From positions 62,001 through 126,000 of the forward strand of contig NZ_AP014568.1 of NCBI RefSeq assembly GCF_000828895.1: a DNA stretch of 64,000 bases, given 5' to 3'. Positions 42,863 through 56,607 of this stretch are shown in pieces; the stretch's first letter is position 1, and every line of letters begins with the position of its first letter. The position numbers and the translations under genes were made by a program. Below the pieces are notes generated by a model that did no database searches, was not told where the DNA came from, and worked only from the letters and a program-made list of their open reading frames with translations. The DNA comes from Serpentinimonas raichei. Lineage in GTDB: Bacteria > Pseudomonadota > Gammaproteobacteria > Burkholderiales > Burkholderiaceae_C.

Positions 42863-43288
42863 TTATAAAGCCAAGGCCCAAGGGTTGAGCGTTTGGGCGC
42901 CGGTGGGCTCGAAGTCGGCCAGGTTGCGGGTGACCACCACCAAGCCGTGCACCAGCGCGGTGGCGGCGATGAGCCCGTCGCGCACGGGGCGGGAGTCGGG
43001 CACGTGGAGCCGGGCGCTGCGCAGCGCCACGGCGGCATCGACGACCAAAATGCGGCCACTGAAAGCGGGCAAGACTTGCGTGTTCAGCCAAGCCCGCAGC
43101 GTGGCCCCTTGCGCGGCATCGCGGCGTTCGGCCAGCAGCACGCCAATTTCCAACTCTTGCACTGAAATCACCGACAGGTACAAGTCGGCGGCATCGACAC
43201 GGTCGGCCCAAGCCGCCACCCCCGCATCGGCCTTGCCGAGGCGGATTTTGCGCAATTCAGACAGCACATTCGTGTCGAGCAAATACAT
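42863..43288 (-). CDS. vapC: VapC/FitB-type PIN-domain toxin
   Basis: A 141-residue PIN-domain ribonuclease toxin. The acidic active-site residues are in place: Asp5 in LLDTNVLSE, Glu in ISVQELEIG, Asp in RPVRDGLIAATA and Asp in TRNLADF. It follows its antitoxin gene by 9 bases and its end lies 13 bases before the LysR start on the same strand. The module appears intact. Confidence 0.92.
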   Translation of the reverse strand: MYLLDTNVLSELRKIRLGKADAGVAAWADRVDAADLYLSVISVQELEIGVLLAERRDAAQGATLRAWLNTQVLPAFSGRILVVDAAVALRSARLHVPDSRPVRDGLIAATALVHGLVVVTRNLADFEPTGAQTLNPWALAL

Positions 43289-43297
43289 GGGCTGCGC

Positions 43298-43552
43298 TCA
43301 GGTGAACGCCGCCGCTTGGGCCAGGTCGCGCTGCGGCTGCAACTCAAGCTCTGGCACTTCGGGGCCGGGCATGGCGAGCAGATCGGCGATTTTGCTGCGC
43401 TCACCCGTGAGCTTTTTGTATTCATCAAACGACAGCAGGACGTGCGCGGGCCGCCCGCGGTCGGTGATGAAAACGGGGCCCTGCAAAGCCGCTTTCTTGG
43501 CCTTGCCGGCGTCTTGGTTGAACTCGCGGCTGGAAAAGGTGGTGACGGTCAT
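43298..43552 (-). CDS. Phd/YefM-type antitoxin partner of VapC
   Basis: An 84-residue antitoxin. The DNA-binding N-terminus (TVTTFSSREFNQDAGKAKKAAL) and the turn GPVFITDRGRPAHVLLSFDEYKKL are the Phd/YefM fold. The C-terminal tail (about 25 residues, Pro/Leu/Glu-rich) is the usual toxin-wrapping segment. It starts the operon and probably represses it. Confidence 0.9.
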   Translation of the reverse strand: MTVTTFSSREFNQDAGKAKKAALQGPVFITDRGRPAHVLLSFDEYKKLTGERSKIADLLAMPGPEVPELELQPQRDLAQAAAFT

Positions 43553-43592
43553 GGCACACCTCGGGGGTTTGTAGCAACGTACCCATTTTAGC

Positions 43593-44441
43593 TCAGCGAA
43601 ACACCACGGTCTTGTGGCCGTTGAGCAGCACCCGGTGTTCGCTGTGCCACTTGACGGCGCGCGCCAGCACCGCGCATTCGGTGTCGTGCCCGCTGGCGGC
43701 CAGGTCTTCCACGCTCAGGCTGTGGTCCACCCGGGCCACGTCTTGCTCGATGATCGGGCCTTCGTCGAGCGCGGCGGTCACGTAATGCGCCGTGGCCCCG
43801 ATCAACTTCACGCCGCGTTGGTGCGCCTGGTGGTAGGGTTTGGCGCCCTTGAAGCTGGGCAAAAAGCTGTGGTGGATGTTGATGGCGCGCCCGGCCAGTT
43901 GCTCGCACATGCCGTCCGAGAGGATTTGCATATAGCGCGCCAGCACCACCAGCTCGGCCTGCTCTTGCGCGATCAGTTCGAGCTGGCGCGCCTCCACCTC
44001 GGCCTTGTGGCCGGGGCGCAGCGGCAGGTGCTGGAAGGGGATGTTGTAGCTGGCGGCGAGCTGGTAGAAATCGCGGTGGTTGCTGACGATGGCGCGGATA
44101 TCGAGCCGCAGCAGGCCCGATTTCCAGCGAAACAGCAGGTCATTTAGGCAATGGCCCTGCTGGCTGACGAAGATCACGCAGCGCATCGGTTCGTGCCAGG
44201 CGTGCAAGCCCCAGCGCATCTGGTGCGCCTGCGCCAGCGCCTGCACCTGCTGGCGCAATTCGGGCTCGCTCACGCACTCGCAGACGAACTGCACGCGCAT
44301 GAAAAACAAGCCGGTGGCGTGGTCGTTGAACTGCGCCGCTTCTTCGATGTTGCCGCCGTGTTGCAGCAAAAAACCCGAGACCGCATGGACGATGCCGGGT
44401 TTGTCCGGGCACGAGAGCGTGAGCACATAAGTCGCATTCAT
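43593..44441 (-). CDS. purU: Formyltetrahydrofolate deformylase PurU
   Basis: A 282-residue enzyme that hydrolyses 10-formyl-THF to THF and formate. An ACT domain (about 5-85, TLSCPDKPGIVHAVSGFL) precedes the formyl-transferase-like catalytic domain: AIVSNHRDFYQLA, VLARYMQILSD, NIHHSFLPSFKGAKPYHQA, and TAALDEGPIIEQD with the catalytic Asp region. It makes formate, which the formate dehydrogenase at the other end of the window could use; that link is inference. Start taken at the ATG encoding NATYVLTL. Confidence 0.94.
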   Translation of the reverse strand: MNATYVLTLSCPDKPGIVHAVSGFLLQHGGNIEEAAQFNDHATGLFFMRVQFVCECVSEPELRQQVQALAQAHQMRWGLHAWHEPMRCVIFVSQQGHCLNDLLFRWKSGLLRLDIRAIVSNHRDFYQLAASYNIPFQHLPLRPGHKAEVEARQLELIAQEQAELVVLARYMQILSDGMCEQLAGRAINIHHSFLPSFKGAKPYHQAHQRGVKLIGATAHYVTAALDEGPIIEQDVARVDHSLSVEDLAASGHDTECAVLARAVKWHSEHRVLLNGHKTVVFR

Positions 44442-44588
44442 GCGGCGATTGTCGCTGAACGGGGGGCGGTGGCTTGCTTGCGCGGGTGCGTGGCACCAGC
44501 AAGTGGCTCCTGAAGCGGCTGATGCCACCGGAGCGCGGATAATTGGCCCCCAAGGCAGCGCCCATGCTGCAGACAACGGAGTTTGAGG

Positions 44589-45992
44589 ATGGATTTTGCG
44601 CTCGACGTGGTGGTGTTGGCTGCCGGCAAAGGCACGCGCATGAAAAGCCGCTGGCCCAAGGTGCTGCAGCGCCTCGGGGGCCAGCCCCTGCTGGCGCATG
44701 TGCTGCAGCAGGCGGCGCAACTGCAGGCGCGGCAAGCGGTGGTGGTGACCGGGCACGAGGCCGAGCAGGTGGAAGCGGCGCTGGCCGACTGGGGCGCGGC
44801 GCTGCCGCTGGCGCTGCGCTGCGTGCGCCAACAGCCCCAACTGGGCACTGGCCACGCGGTGCAGCAGGCGCTGCCGCTGTTGCCCGACGACGGGGTGACG
44901 CTGGTGCTCTCGGGCGATGTGCCCCTGACCGAGGCCGCCACGCTGCGCGCGCTGCTGGCGCTGTGCGCGGGCCAGCAACTGGCGCTGCTGACGCTGCGCC
45001 TGCCCGACCCGAGCGGCTACGGCCGGATCGAACGGGCCGCCGACGGCAGCGTGCAAGCCATCGTCGAGCACAAAGACGCCAGCGCGGCGCAATTGGCCAT
45101 AGACGAAATCTACAGCGGCATCATGGCCGCCCCGACGCGGCTGCTGCGCCCCTGGCTGGCGCAACTGGACAACCGCAATGCCCAAGGCGAGTACTACCTG
45201 ACCGACGTGGTGCGCCACGCGCGCGCAGCGGGCTGCCCGGTGCAGGCGCACCGCATAGACGACGCGCTGCAGGTGGCGGGCGTGAACAGCCCGGCGCAAC
45301 TGGCCGAGCTCGAACGCGCCTTGCAGCGCCGCCACGCCGAGCACCTAATGGCCCAAGGCGTGCGCCTAGCCGACCCGGCGCGGCTGGACGTGCGCGGCCG
45401 CCTGCATTGCGGGCAAGATGTGGAGATCGACATCAACTGCGTGTTCGAGGGCGAGGTGCACCTGGGCGACGGGGTGCGCATCGGGGCGAACTGCGTGATT
45501 GCCCAGGCCCGCATAGCAGCCGGGGCGCAGATTCTGCCCTTTAGCCACATCGACGGCCAGCGCGACCCGGTGCAGGTGGGGGCTGGTGCGCAAGTGGGGC
45601 CTTTTGCCCGCCTGCGCCCCGGCACCCGGCTCGGGCCCGAGGTGCACATCGGCAACTTTGTCGAAGTCAAAAACTCGACCCTCGCCGCCGGTGCCAAGGC
45701 CAATCACTTAGCCTACTTGGGCGATGCCACGGTGGGCGAGCGCGTGAACTACGGCGCGGGCAGCATCACCGCCAATTACGATGGCGCGGCCAAGCACCGC
45801 AGCGTGATCGAAGCCGACGTGCACGTGGGCAGCAACTGCGTGTTGGTGGCGCCCATCACCTTGGGCGCGGGCGGCACCATAGGGGCCGGATCGACCCTGA
45901 CCAAAAGCACCCCGCCAGGCGCGCTCACGGTGGCGCGCGGCAAGCAGATCAGCCTGCCGGGCTGGCAGCGGCCCAAGAAGGGCAAGGGCTGA
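44589..45992 (+). CDS. glmU: Bifunctional UDP-GlcNAc pyrophosphorylase / GlcN-1-P acetyltransferase GlmU
   Basis: A 467-residue two-domain enzyme making UDP-GlcNAc for peptidoglycan and surface sugars. The N-terminal uridyltransferase has VVVLAAGKGTRMKSRWPKVL, LGTGHAVQQALP and GDVPL. The C-terminal left-handed beta-helix acetyltransferase has many hexapeptide repeats (VHIGNFVEVKNSTLAAG, NYGAGSITANYDG). ATG 44589 is the usual start; in-frame TTG 44583 precedes it. glmS lies 1.6 kb downstream on the same strand, separated by three minus-strand genes. Confidence 0.96.
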   Translation: MDFALDVVVLAAGKGTRMKSRWPKVLQRLGGQPLLAHVLQQAAQLQARQAVVVTGHEAEQVEAALADWGAALPLALRCVRQQPQLGTGHAVQQALPLLPDDGVTLVLSGDVPLTEAATLRALLALCAGQQLALLTLRLPDPSGYGRIERAADGSVQAIVEHKDASAAQLAIDEIYSGIMAAPTRLLRPWLAQLDNRNAQGEYYLTDVVRHARAAGCPVQAHRIDDALQVAGVNSPAQLAELERALQRRHAEHLMAQGVRLADPARLDVRGRLHCGQDVEIDINCVFEGEVHLGDGVRIGANCVIAQARIAAGAQILPFSHIDGQRDPVQVGAGAQVGPFARLRPGTRLGPEVHIGNFVEVKNSTLAAGAKANHLAYLGDATVGERVNYGAGSITANYDGAAKHRSVIEADVHVGSNCVLVAPITLGAGGTIGAGSTLTKSTPPGALTVARGKQISLPGWQRPKKGKG

Positions 45993-46020
45993 GGCGGGTG
46001 CAGCCAGGGAGGCTCTGCAG

Positions 46021-46752
46021 CTATTGGGCAGAGGGCGGGGCGCAAGCTGGCTGGGGTGCCGCTTCGAGTTCACAAACGCGGTCGAAAATGAGGGTTGCGC
46101 ATTGGACGCAGTGGGCTTGCACGGTGCGCCAATCGTGCCAGCGCGGATCGAGGTTTTTGTACTCGGCCAGTTCGGTTTGCTCTAGGTCGTAGGGCAGGGC
46201 GTGAGCCAATTGGACTTGCAGTTGTTGCAGCGCCGACTCGCCGCTGGCCTGCGGATAGAGTCGGTCGAAGGCTTGCAGCGCAAGGGCTGCGTTTGAAGCG
46301 CCCATGTGCTCGGCCAAGGCCACGAAATCGAGATAGTCGCGGGTGGCGTTGCGTTTGAGGATCAGCAAGCCTTTGATGCGCAAAATCTCGGCAGGGGTCG
46401 GCAAGGTGATGCGTTGGCCGTGGTAGTCGAGTGCCGTGGTCTCGAGCGGCTGCTCGCGGATGAGTTGGCGCACACCGGTTTCGATGCCATCGAGGCTGCC
46501 CAAAATTTGCACCGGGCGCTGCACCCGAGCGGTTTTCCAGCCCGCAACCGACTCCAATTCTTGCAGCACGGCATCGAAACGGTGACGCAGATCGCCCAAT
46601 ACATGCCCGGCATCGCGCGAGAAGCGATGCTGGGCATGGAGGGCGGCTGCGGTGCCCCCCACCAGCACCGCTTCGGGCAGCAGGTGTTGCAGCCGGGCTG
46701 CGGCCGACAGCACCAGTTCCCAATCAGGCAGAGGCGCGGTGCTGCTGGGCAT
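46021..46752 (-). CDS. AbiEii-like nucleotidyltransferase, putative toxin
   Basis: A 243-residue protein resembling the AbiEii/AbiGii toxin family: AVLVGGTAAALHAQHRFSRDAGHVL near the start (read in parts), then ILGSLDGIETGVRQLI, PTPAEILRIKGLLILKRNATRDYLDFVALAEHMG. In family members I recall, the Ser is followed by a D-x-D metal pair; here it reads D-A-G, so the second acid may be missing and activity is doubtful. ATG 46752 is used; residues before it in frame are noise. It overlaps its small upstream partner by 29 bases. Confidence 0.68.
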   Translation of the reverse strand: MPSSTAPLPDWELVLSAAARLQHLLPEAVLVGGTAAALHAQHRFSRDAGHVLGDLRHRFDAVLQELESVAGWKTARVQRPVQILGSLDGIETGVRQLIREQPLETTALDYHGQRITLPTPAEILRIKGLLILKRNATRDYLDFVALAEHMGASNAALALQAFDRLYPQASGESALQQLQVQLAHALPYDLEQTELAEYKNLDPRWHDWRTVQAHCVQCATLIFDRVCELEAAPQPACAPPSAQ

Positions 46753-46951
46753 AGTGGCGCCAAAAGTGGTAGCGCTGGGCGTAGGGGTCGGCGGTGCGGG
46801 CCTGGCAGACCCGTTCGATTTTGTCCAGCAGGACGGGATCGGATAAAGCCGCCTGCCGCAATTCGGCCCAGTCGCCCCAGCGCCCACGCGCAATGGCATC
46901 ATCGATGGCGGCCAAGGTGTAGCGCTGGTGGTTGAGGTGGCGGTGCAGCAT
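46724..46951 (-). CDS. Small partner of the AbiEii-like protein, putative antitoxin
   Basis: A 75-residue basic-aromatic helical protein (HLNHQRYTLAAIDDAIARG, WAELRQAALSD, RYHFWRHYAQQH). It has no fold I can name; its place directly before and overlapping the AbiEii-like gene suggests the matching antitoxin or accessory protein. The function is inferred from pairing only. It starts 3 bases before the end of the SH3-domain gene. Confidence 0.62.
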   Translation of the reverse strand: MLHRHLNHQRYTLAAIDDAIARGRWGDWAELRQAALSDPVLLDKIERVCQARTADPYAQRYHFWRHYAQQHRASA

Positions 46952-46954
46952 GGC

Positions 46955-47413
46955 TCACCAGCCCCAGAGCAGCTCGCTGGCCACCCAGGCGTTGCCGCGG
47001 CCGTCGGGGCGCTGCACCTGCACCCAGTCGCCTTGGCGGCGCACGGTGCGCAAAATGTCGCCATAGACGGCGGTGTGCACCACGCGGTGCTGGGTGCCGG
47101 GGCCGGCGCGCAGGTTGGCGCGCGGGCTGCGCACGATGTGGTGCGGGGTGTCGCCCACCACGCGGCGCGCCACCCAGCCTTGGTCGCCTTCGAAGTCTTG
47201 CACGCGCAGCCAGTCGCCACGGCGCTCGAGCACCTGCAGCGGGTAGCCCTGCGACAGGCGCCAGAGCACTTCGGCGTTGGCGCTGGGGGCGGCGCGCATG
47301 TTGATGGTCGGGTTGCGCGCGCTCACCAAGTCTTGCGCCCACGCCGGAGCCAGCGCGGCCAGCCCAAGGGCGGCGGCAAGAAACAAAAGGCGGATGTGGG
47401 CCAGCCAGGGCAT
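46955..47413 (-). CDS. Exported protein with two bacterial SH3 domains
   Basis: A 152-residue secreted or periplasmic protein. The signal peptide ends around AWAQ (residue 27). Two SH3b repeats follow: NPTINMRAAPSANAEVLWRL...GDWLRVQDFEG and PRANLRAGPGTQHRVV...GDWVQVQRPDG, ending ASELLWGW. SH3b repeats often bind peptidoglycan. AAGGAG lies 8 bases before ATG 47413. No catalytic domain is attached. Confidence 0.87.
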   Translation of the reverse strand: MPWLAHIRLLFLAAALGLAALAPAWAQDLVSARNPTINMRAAPSANAEVLWRLSQGYPLQVLERRGDWLRVQDFEGDQGWVARRVVGDTPHHIVRSPRANLRAGPGTQHRVVHTAVYGDILRTVRRQGDWVQVQRPDGRGNAWVASELLWGW

Positions 47414-47578
47414 GCGTAAAACTCCTTGAAACAAAGATGGGTGTGAAGACTTGGGTGGACTGCAAAGCGCGCCCTAGGGTTCCCGGGTCGCTGCTTGCGC
47501 TGCAATGTGGGCGCTGCGCGCCGCATTTGCCGTTAGCATCGCGATTTCCCATTCTATTCTCAAGCAAGGTTATTCCCT

Positions 47579-49492
<1,914 letters not shown>

Positions 49493-49538
49493 GGGGGTGG
49501 GGGCGCGCCGCGCTGCTGTTGTGGTTAAACAACAAAAA

Positions 49539-49610
49539 CGCCACCTTGGTGTGGCGGCCGTCTAGACGGCCATATAAATCATTTTATTAAGGCATCTAAA
49601 TCAGTTTATT
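49539..49610. repeat. Hairpin, 16-bp palindrome and direct repeats between glmS and the first chemoreceptor
   Basis: CGCCAC-6-GTGGCG (49539-49556) is a hairpin with an oligo-T tail only on the minus strand. It runs into the perfect palindrome GGCCGTCTAGACGGCC (49556-49571). Next are AAATCATTTTATT (49576-49588) and AAATCAGTTTATT (49598-49610), direct repeats 22 bases apart in a strikingly AT-rich stretch before the chemoreceptor gene. They may be regulator sites. The rest of the gap to 49741 shows nothing else I can name. Confidence 0.6.
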
Positions 49611-49741
49611 TGGTCATTTATATCGGATAAAATGTTGCGTAGTTATTAATATAAGCCTCCAGCGTTCCTTGCAACGGCGGCCGTGTGGACACGGTCACGG
49701 GGTGTATCGAATTCGCAACAGTGGAACCACAGAAGCAAACC

Positions 49742-51316
49742 ATGCGCAACAACCAGCCCGTGACCCAGCAGGAATACGACTACCCCGACGACGCTACCCT
49801 GATGTCCACCACCGACGTGGACGGCCGCATCACCTACTGCAACGCCGCTTTCATTGAAACCAGTGGCTACAGCCGCGACGAGCTCATGGGCCAGCCGCAC
49901 AACCTGGTGCGCCACCCCGATATGCCGCCGGCCGCTTTTGCCGACATGTGGGCCACGCTCAAAGCGGGCAAGAGCTGGACCGCGTTGGTAAAAAACCGGC
50001 GCAAAAACGGCGACCACTACTGGGTGCGCGCCAACGCCACCCCGATGCTGCGCAACGGCCAGCTCACCGGCTACGTGTCGGTGCGCACCAAGCCGGCGCG
50101 TGCCGAAATCGAGCAGGCCGAGGCGCTTTACGCGCAAATGCGCGCGGGCCGTCTGAGCGGGCTCAAGCTGCACCAAGGCTTGCTGCTGCGCACCGGGCTG
50201 CTGGCGCCGTGGTCTTTCATCACCCAGACCATGTCCATGGCGTGGCGCATCCGGCTGGGTTTGGCGGGCATGTGGTTGATCTTTATGGCAGCGGTACAGC
50301 TGCTATCGCAATGGATGCCGCAGATTTTCAACCCTTCGTGGCAGGTGTTGATCGGGCTTGGGGTGATCAATCTGGTTGTTATGCTGCTGACCAACTGGTC
50401 GCTGCAGCAACAGATCGCGTGGCCCTTGCAAAATATGGCGCGGATGGCGCAAGACGTGGCGTCGGGCAACCTGCGCGAAACGCCGGGCCTAGACCGGGTC
50501 GATGAAATCGGCATGATCGCGCGCTCGCTCAACCAAGCCGGGCTCAACTTGCGCGCGCTGGTCGATGACGTCGGGGTGCAGGTCGGGGGCCTGAGCTCAA
50601 CCAGTGAGTACATAGCCAATTCAATTTCGAGCACGGAACAGACCGCCGCCAGCGTAGAGCAAACCGCAGCCTCGATGGAGCAGATTACGGCTACCGTGAA
50701 GGAAAACGCGGCCACCGCCACCGAGGCTGCTGCGCTGGCACAAGCCGCCAGTACCTCGGCCACCCACGGCGGCGCGGTGGTGCAGCAGGTCACGCAGACC
50801 ATGGACGGCATCTCTCAGAGCTCGCGCAAAATCGCCGACATCATCGGCGTCATCGACGGCATTGCCTTTCAGACCAACATCTTGGCGCTCAACGCCGCGG
50901 TCGAGGCGGCGCGGGCCGGCGAGGCTGGGCGCGGCTTTGCCGTGGTGGCCTCCGAGGTGCGCAGCCTGGCCGGGCGCAGCGCCGAAGCGGCGCGCGAGAT
51001 CAAGGGGCTGATCGGCGCCAGCGTCGAGCGCGTGGAATCGGGTGCGCGCCAAGTCGAACAGGCGCGCAAAAGCATCCAAGACATCGTCGATCAGGTGCAA
51101 CGCGTGTCCGTGCTCATCAACGAGATCAACAACGCCAGCGTCGAGCAAGCCGAAGGGGTGGCGCAGATCGGGCAGGCGTTGGTGCAGTTGGATCAATCGA
51201 CGCAGCAAAACGCGGCCCGGGCCGAAGAAGGCGCGCATGCGGCCGAAAGTCTGCACCACAAGGCGCTGCGTCTGAGTGAGGCGCTGGCGGTATATCAGCG
51301 CAGAACCACGGTGTAA
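49742..51316 (+). CDS. Aer-like PAS-domain methyl-accepting chemotaxis protein, copy 1
   Basis: A 524-residue chemoreceptor. A PAS domain (about 10-115, [26 protein letters not shown] in parts) resembles the redox-sensing domain of Aer. Two hydrophobic segments follow (about 175-225), then HAMP ([19 protein letters not shown]) and the signalling hairpin with the conserved tip [22 protein letters not shown] (read in parts). It should pass a redox or oxygen signal to CheA/CheW. The start begins MRNNQPV; upstream in-frame sequence is intergenic. It is nearly identical to the second copy outside the membrane region. Confidence 0.93.
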   Translation: MRNNQPVTQQEYDYPDDATLMSTTDVDGRITYCNAAFIETSGYSRDELMGQPHNLVRHPDMPPAAFADMWATLKAGKSWTALVKNRRKNGDHYWVRANATPMLRNGQLTGYVSVRTKPARAEIEQAEALYAQMRAGRLSGLKLHQGLLLRTGLLAPWSFITQTMSMAWRIRLGLAGMWLIFMAAVQLLSQWMPQIFNPSWQVLIGLGVINLVVMLLTNWSLQQQIAWPLQNMARMAQDVASGNLRETPGLDRVDEIGMIARSLNQAGLNLRALVDDVGVQVGGLSSTSEYIANSISSTEQTAASVEQTAASMEQITATVKENAATATEAAALAQAASTSATHGGAVVQQVTQTMDGISQSSRKIADIIGVIDGIAFQTNILALNAAVEAARAGEAGRGFAVVASEVRSLAGRSAEAAREIKGLIGASVERVESGARQVEQARKSIQDIVDQVQRVSVLINEINNASVEQAEGVAQIGQALVQLDQSTQQNAARAEEGAHAAESLHHKALRLSEALAVYQRRTTV

Positions 51317-51352
51317 CCATCCAAGCTGGTCAGTCGCAATCTGCCCATCTTG

Positions 51353-51433
51353 TCAGCCGGCTTGCTGGCGTTCGTAAAAGCGCCGTCCAGCGTCCAAGTC
51401 ATCGAGCGCCAAGGACAGCAGGCGGATGGTCAT
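51353..51433 (-). pseudogene. Truncated ParE/RelE-type toxin
   Basis: Only 26 codons remain: MTIRLLSLALDDLDAGRRFY then ERQQAG and a stop. This is the usual start of ParE-family toxins of the ParDE-like addiction-module-component pairs, which normally run to about 95-100 residues. The start overlaps the antitoxin stop by ATGA, so the operon layout is intact but the rest of the toxin is gone. The break lies 36 bases from the end of the first chemoreceptor gene. Confidence 0.7.
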
Positions 51434-51657
51434 GCCCGGCTGCGCGCACTCAAGATTTGTTTGGCGGCTTGCCAGTCGATGAACTCGGCTCGGCCCGCGC
51501 GCAGCGCAGTTTCAGCCTCCTGCAAGGCCTGCGCATGCCAATCCGGGGCGGCCTCGCTGTCGGGGGCGTCTAGGGTTTGGGACAGCGACTCCCACAGCGC
51601 CTCCATCAAACGCAGTTTTTGGGCCACCGGCATGGAGTCGATTTCGATAGCGTTCAT
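51430..51657 (-). CDS. Addiction-module component antitoxin, orphaned
   Basis: A 75-residue acidic helical protein of the 'putative addiction module component' family: PVAQKLRLMEALWESLSQ and, later, the W-H-A-x-L-x-E-x-E pattern (DWHAQALQEAETALRAG) followed by FIDWQAAKQIL. It pairs with ParE-type toxins, but the toxin behind it is truncated. The frame continues upstream of the ATG without family features. Confidence 0.82.
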   Translation of the reverse strand: MNAIEIDSMPVAQKLRLMEALWESLSQTLDAPDSEAAPDWHAQALQEAETALRAGRAEFIDWQAAKQILSARSRA

Positions 51658-51737
51658 GGAAGCAACCTCTGGTGCGGTAGTGTGGTTTGGTGGCGCCATG
51701 GTAGCAAAATCCCATGCTGTTTGGGTTTTTGGGTGCG

Positions 51738-51765
51738 GGCCAAAAGCGTGACGGTGGAGTGAGGC
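51738..51765 (+). repeat. Duplicated 3' end of glmS
   Basis: The 28 bases match 49468-49495, the last codons and stop of glmS, at 26 positions and would encode AKSVTVE-stop. Weaker similarity continues into the following ACAACAAAAA stretch. The distance to the original (2270) is close to the distance between the two chemoreceptor starts (2228), so it marks the joint of a tandem duplication. The remainder of 51658-51969 holds only the antitoxin leader and the chemoreceptor leader. Confidence 0.8.
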
Positions 51766-51969
51766 GACTGCGCGCGCGCAGCGCCGCAGTTGCAGGCGCA
51801 CAACAAAAAAGCCGCCATGTCGCAGCGCACCTATGCGCAGCCGACCATAACGCCATGCTGACGCACATCTATTGCTGTATGCTTTATAGGGTTTCTTGCT
51901 ACGATGGCTGTGGCGACAGAGCTTTTTGGTGTGAGGGAAATCTGGAACGTTAAACTACAGGACCGAACC

Positions 51970-53637
51970 ATGCGCAACAACCAGCCCGTGACCCAGCAGG
52001 AATACGACTACCCAGACGACGCCACCCTGATGTCCACCACCGACGTGGACAGCCGCATCACCTACTGCAACGCCGCCTTCATCGCCACCAGTGGCTACAG
52101 CCACGACGAGCTCATGGGCCAGCCGCACAACCTGGTGCGCCACCCCGACATGCCGCCGGCCGCCTTTGCCGATATGTGGGCCACGCTCAAAGCGGGCAAG
52201 AGCTGGACCGCGTTGGTAAAAAACCGGCGCAAAAACGGCGACCACTACTGGGTGCGCGCCAACGCCACCCCGATGCTGCGCAACGGCCAGCTCACCGGCT
52301 ACGTGTCGGTGCGCACCAAGCCGGCGCGTGCCGAAATCGAGCAGGCCGAGGCGCTTTACGCCCAGATGCGCGCGGGCCGACTCAGGGGCAAAACCATCCA
52401 CCAAGGTTTGCTGGTGCGCACCGGGCTGCTGGCGCCGTGGTCGTACCTGAGGCAAACCCTGTCGGTGGGTGGGCGCGTGTTTTTGGGGCTGGGCCTCATG
52501 TGGCTGATCGGCATCTTGGCGCTGCTGGGTGCGGCGTGGCTGGCGCCGGCTGTGTTCGCAAGCCCTTGGCAGGCGGTGGCGCTGTTGGCTGTGTTGCAGA
52601 CGCTGGCGCTGGGTGCGGGCACGGTGGCTTTGCAGCGCCAGATCGCTGCACCCTTGCGCCAGTTGGCGGCGCAGGCGCAAGACGTGGCCGCCGGCAACCT
52701 GCGCGAAACGCCGGGCCTGAACCGGGTCGATGAAATCGGCATGATCGCGCGCTCGCTCAACCAAGCCGGGCTCAACTTGCGCGCGCTGGTCGATGACGTC
52801 GGGGTGCAAGTTGGGGGTCTGAGCTCGACCAGCGAGCAGATCGCCCAAGGCAACCACGACCTGTCGGCGCGCACCGAGCAGACGGCGGCCAGCGTCGAAG
52901 AAACGGCGGCCTCGATGGAGCAGATCACCGCCACCGTGAAGCAAAACGCCGCCACCGCCACCGAGGCCACCGCGCTGGCGCAAGCCGCCAGCCAATCGGC
53001 CACCCGCGGCGGCACGGTGGTGCAGCAGGTCACGCAGACCATGGACGGCATCACCCAGAGCTCACGCAAAATCGCCGACATCATCGGCGTCATCGACGGC
53101 ATTGCGTTCCAGACCAACATCTTGGCGCTCAACGCGGCGGTCGAGGCGGCGCTGGCCGGTGAGGCCGGGCGCGGCTTTGCGGTGGTGGCCTCCGAGGTGC
53201 GCAGCTTGGCCGGGCGCAGCGCCGAAGCGGCGCGCGAGATCAAGGGGCTGATCGGCGCCAGCGTCGAGCGCGTGGAATCGGGTGCGCGCCAAGTCGAACA
53301 GGCGCGCCAGAGCATCCAAGACATCGTGGACCAAGTGCAGCGCGTGGCCGTGCTTATCAACGAGATCAACAACGCCAGCGTCGAGCAAGCCGAAGGGGTG
53401 GCGCAGATCGGGCAGGCGGTGGCGCAGTTGGACCAATCGACGCAGCAAAACGCGGCCTTGGTCGAAGAAGGCGCCGCCGCTGCTGAGAGCCTGCATGGCC
53501 AAGCGCTGCGCCTAGGCGAGGCTTTGGCGGTGTACCGAGCCGATGCAGAGCAGGCCCCAAGCGCACGGGCAGCGCAGCCCCAACGCACCCAGTCCACAGC
53601 CAAGGCACCCCTGCGGCTGGCGGCCAAGGCGGCCTGA
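51970..53637 (+). CDS. Aer-like PAS-domain methyl-accepting chemotaxis protein, copy 2
   Basis: A 555-residue chemoreceptor duplicated from its upstream neighbour. The PAS domain and signalling hairpin are nearly the same residue for residue. The membrane segment (about 160-225) is quite different: [22 protein letters not shown] and [20 protein letters not shown] replace the helices of copy 1. The segment after HAMP also differs ([20 protein letters not shown] here). The tip has AALAGE in place of AARAGE, a change in a usually fixed Arg. An Ala/Gln/Pro tail of about 30 residues is extra. AGGA stands before ATG 51970. Confidence 0.93.
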   Translation: MRNNQPVTQQEYDYPDDATLMSTTDVDSRITYCNAAFIATSGYSHDELMGQPHNLVRHPDMPPAAFADMWATLKAGKSWTALVKNRRKNGDHYWVRANATPMLRNGQLTGYVSVRTKPARAEIEQAEALYAQMRAGRLRGKTIHQGLLVRTGLLAPWSYLRQTLSVGGRVFLGLGLMWLIGILALLGAAWLAPAVFASPWQAVALLAVLQTLALGAGTVALQRQIAAPLRQLAAQAQDVAAGNLRETPGLNRVDEIGMIARSLNQAGLNLRALVDDVGVQVGGLSSTSEQIAQGNHDLSARTEQTAASVEETAASMEQITATVKQNAATATEATALAQAASQSATRGGTVVQQVTQTMDGITQSSRKIADIIGVIDGIAFQTNILALNAAVEAALAGEAGRGFAVVASEVRSLAGRSAEAAREIKGLIGASVERVESGARQVEQARQSIQDIVDQVQRVAVLINEINNASVEQAEGVAQIGQAVAQLDQSTQQNAALVEEGAAAAESLHGQALRLGEALAVYRADAEQAPSARAAQPQRTQSTAKAPLRLAAKAA

Positions 53638-53823
53638 GCCACGGCACCAGACGCAGTGCGACGCAGCGCGGGCTCTGGGCAGCGCAGGCTTTGGGCGGGC
53701 TGGGTGGACGGGGGCTAAAATGCATGTTTGGTGCGCTCGCACGGCGTGCGCGCACCCAGCCCGGCCCGGTCGGCCGCTTTATTGAACCGCTTGCGCCGCC
53801 GGACGCGAGACCAGCTTTTTGCC

Positions 53824-56586
<2,763 letters not shown>

Positions 56587-56607
56587 CCGCAACTGAAAGA
56601 CACCGCC

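Noticed and set aside
49600..49635. Sigma-28 motility promoter before chemoreceptor copy 1
   Set aside because: A TCGGATAA box is present but no TAAA box lies at the right distance.
53728..53823. A 32-residue extension of SecA
   Set aside because: SecA proteins begin close to the [11 protein letters not shown] motif; the upstream residues are Arg/Ala-rich and unlike the family.
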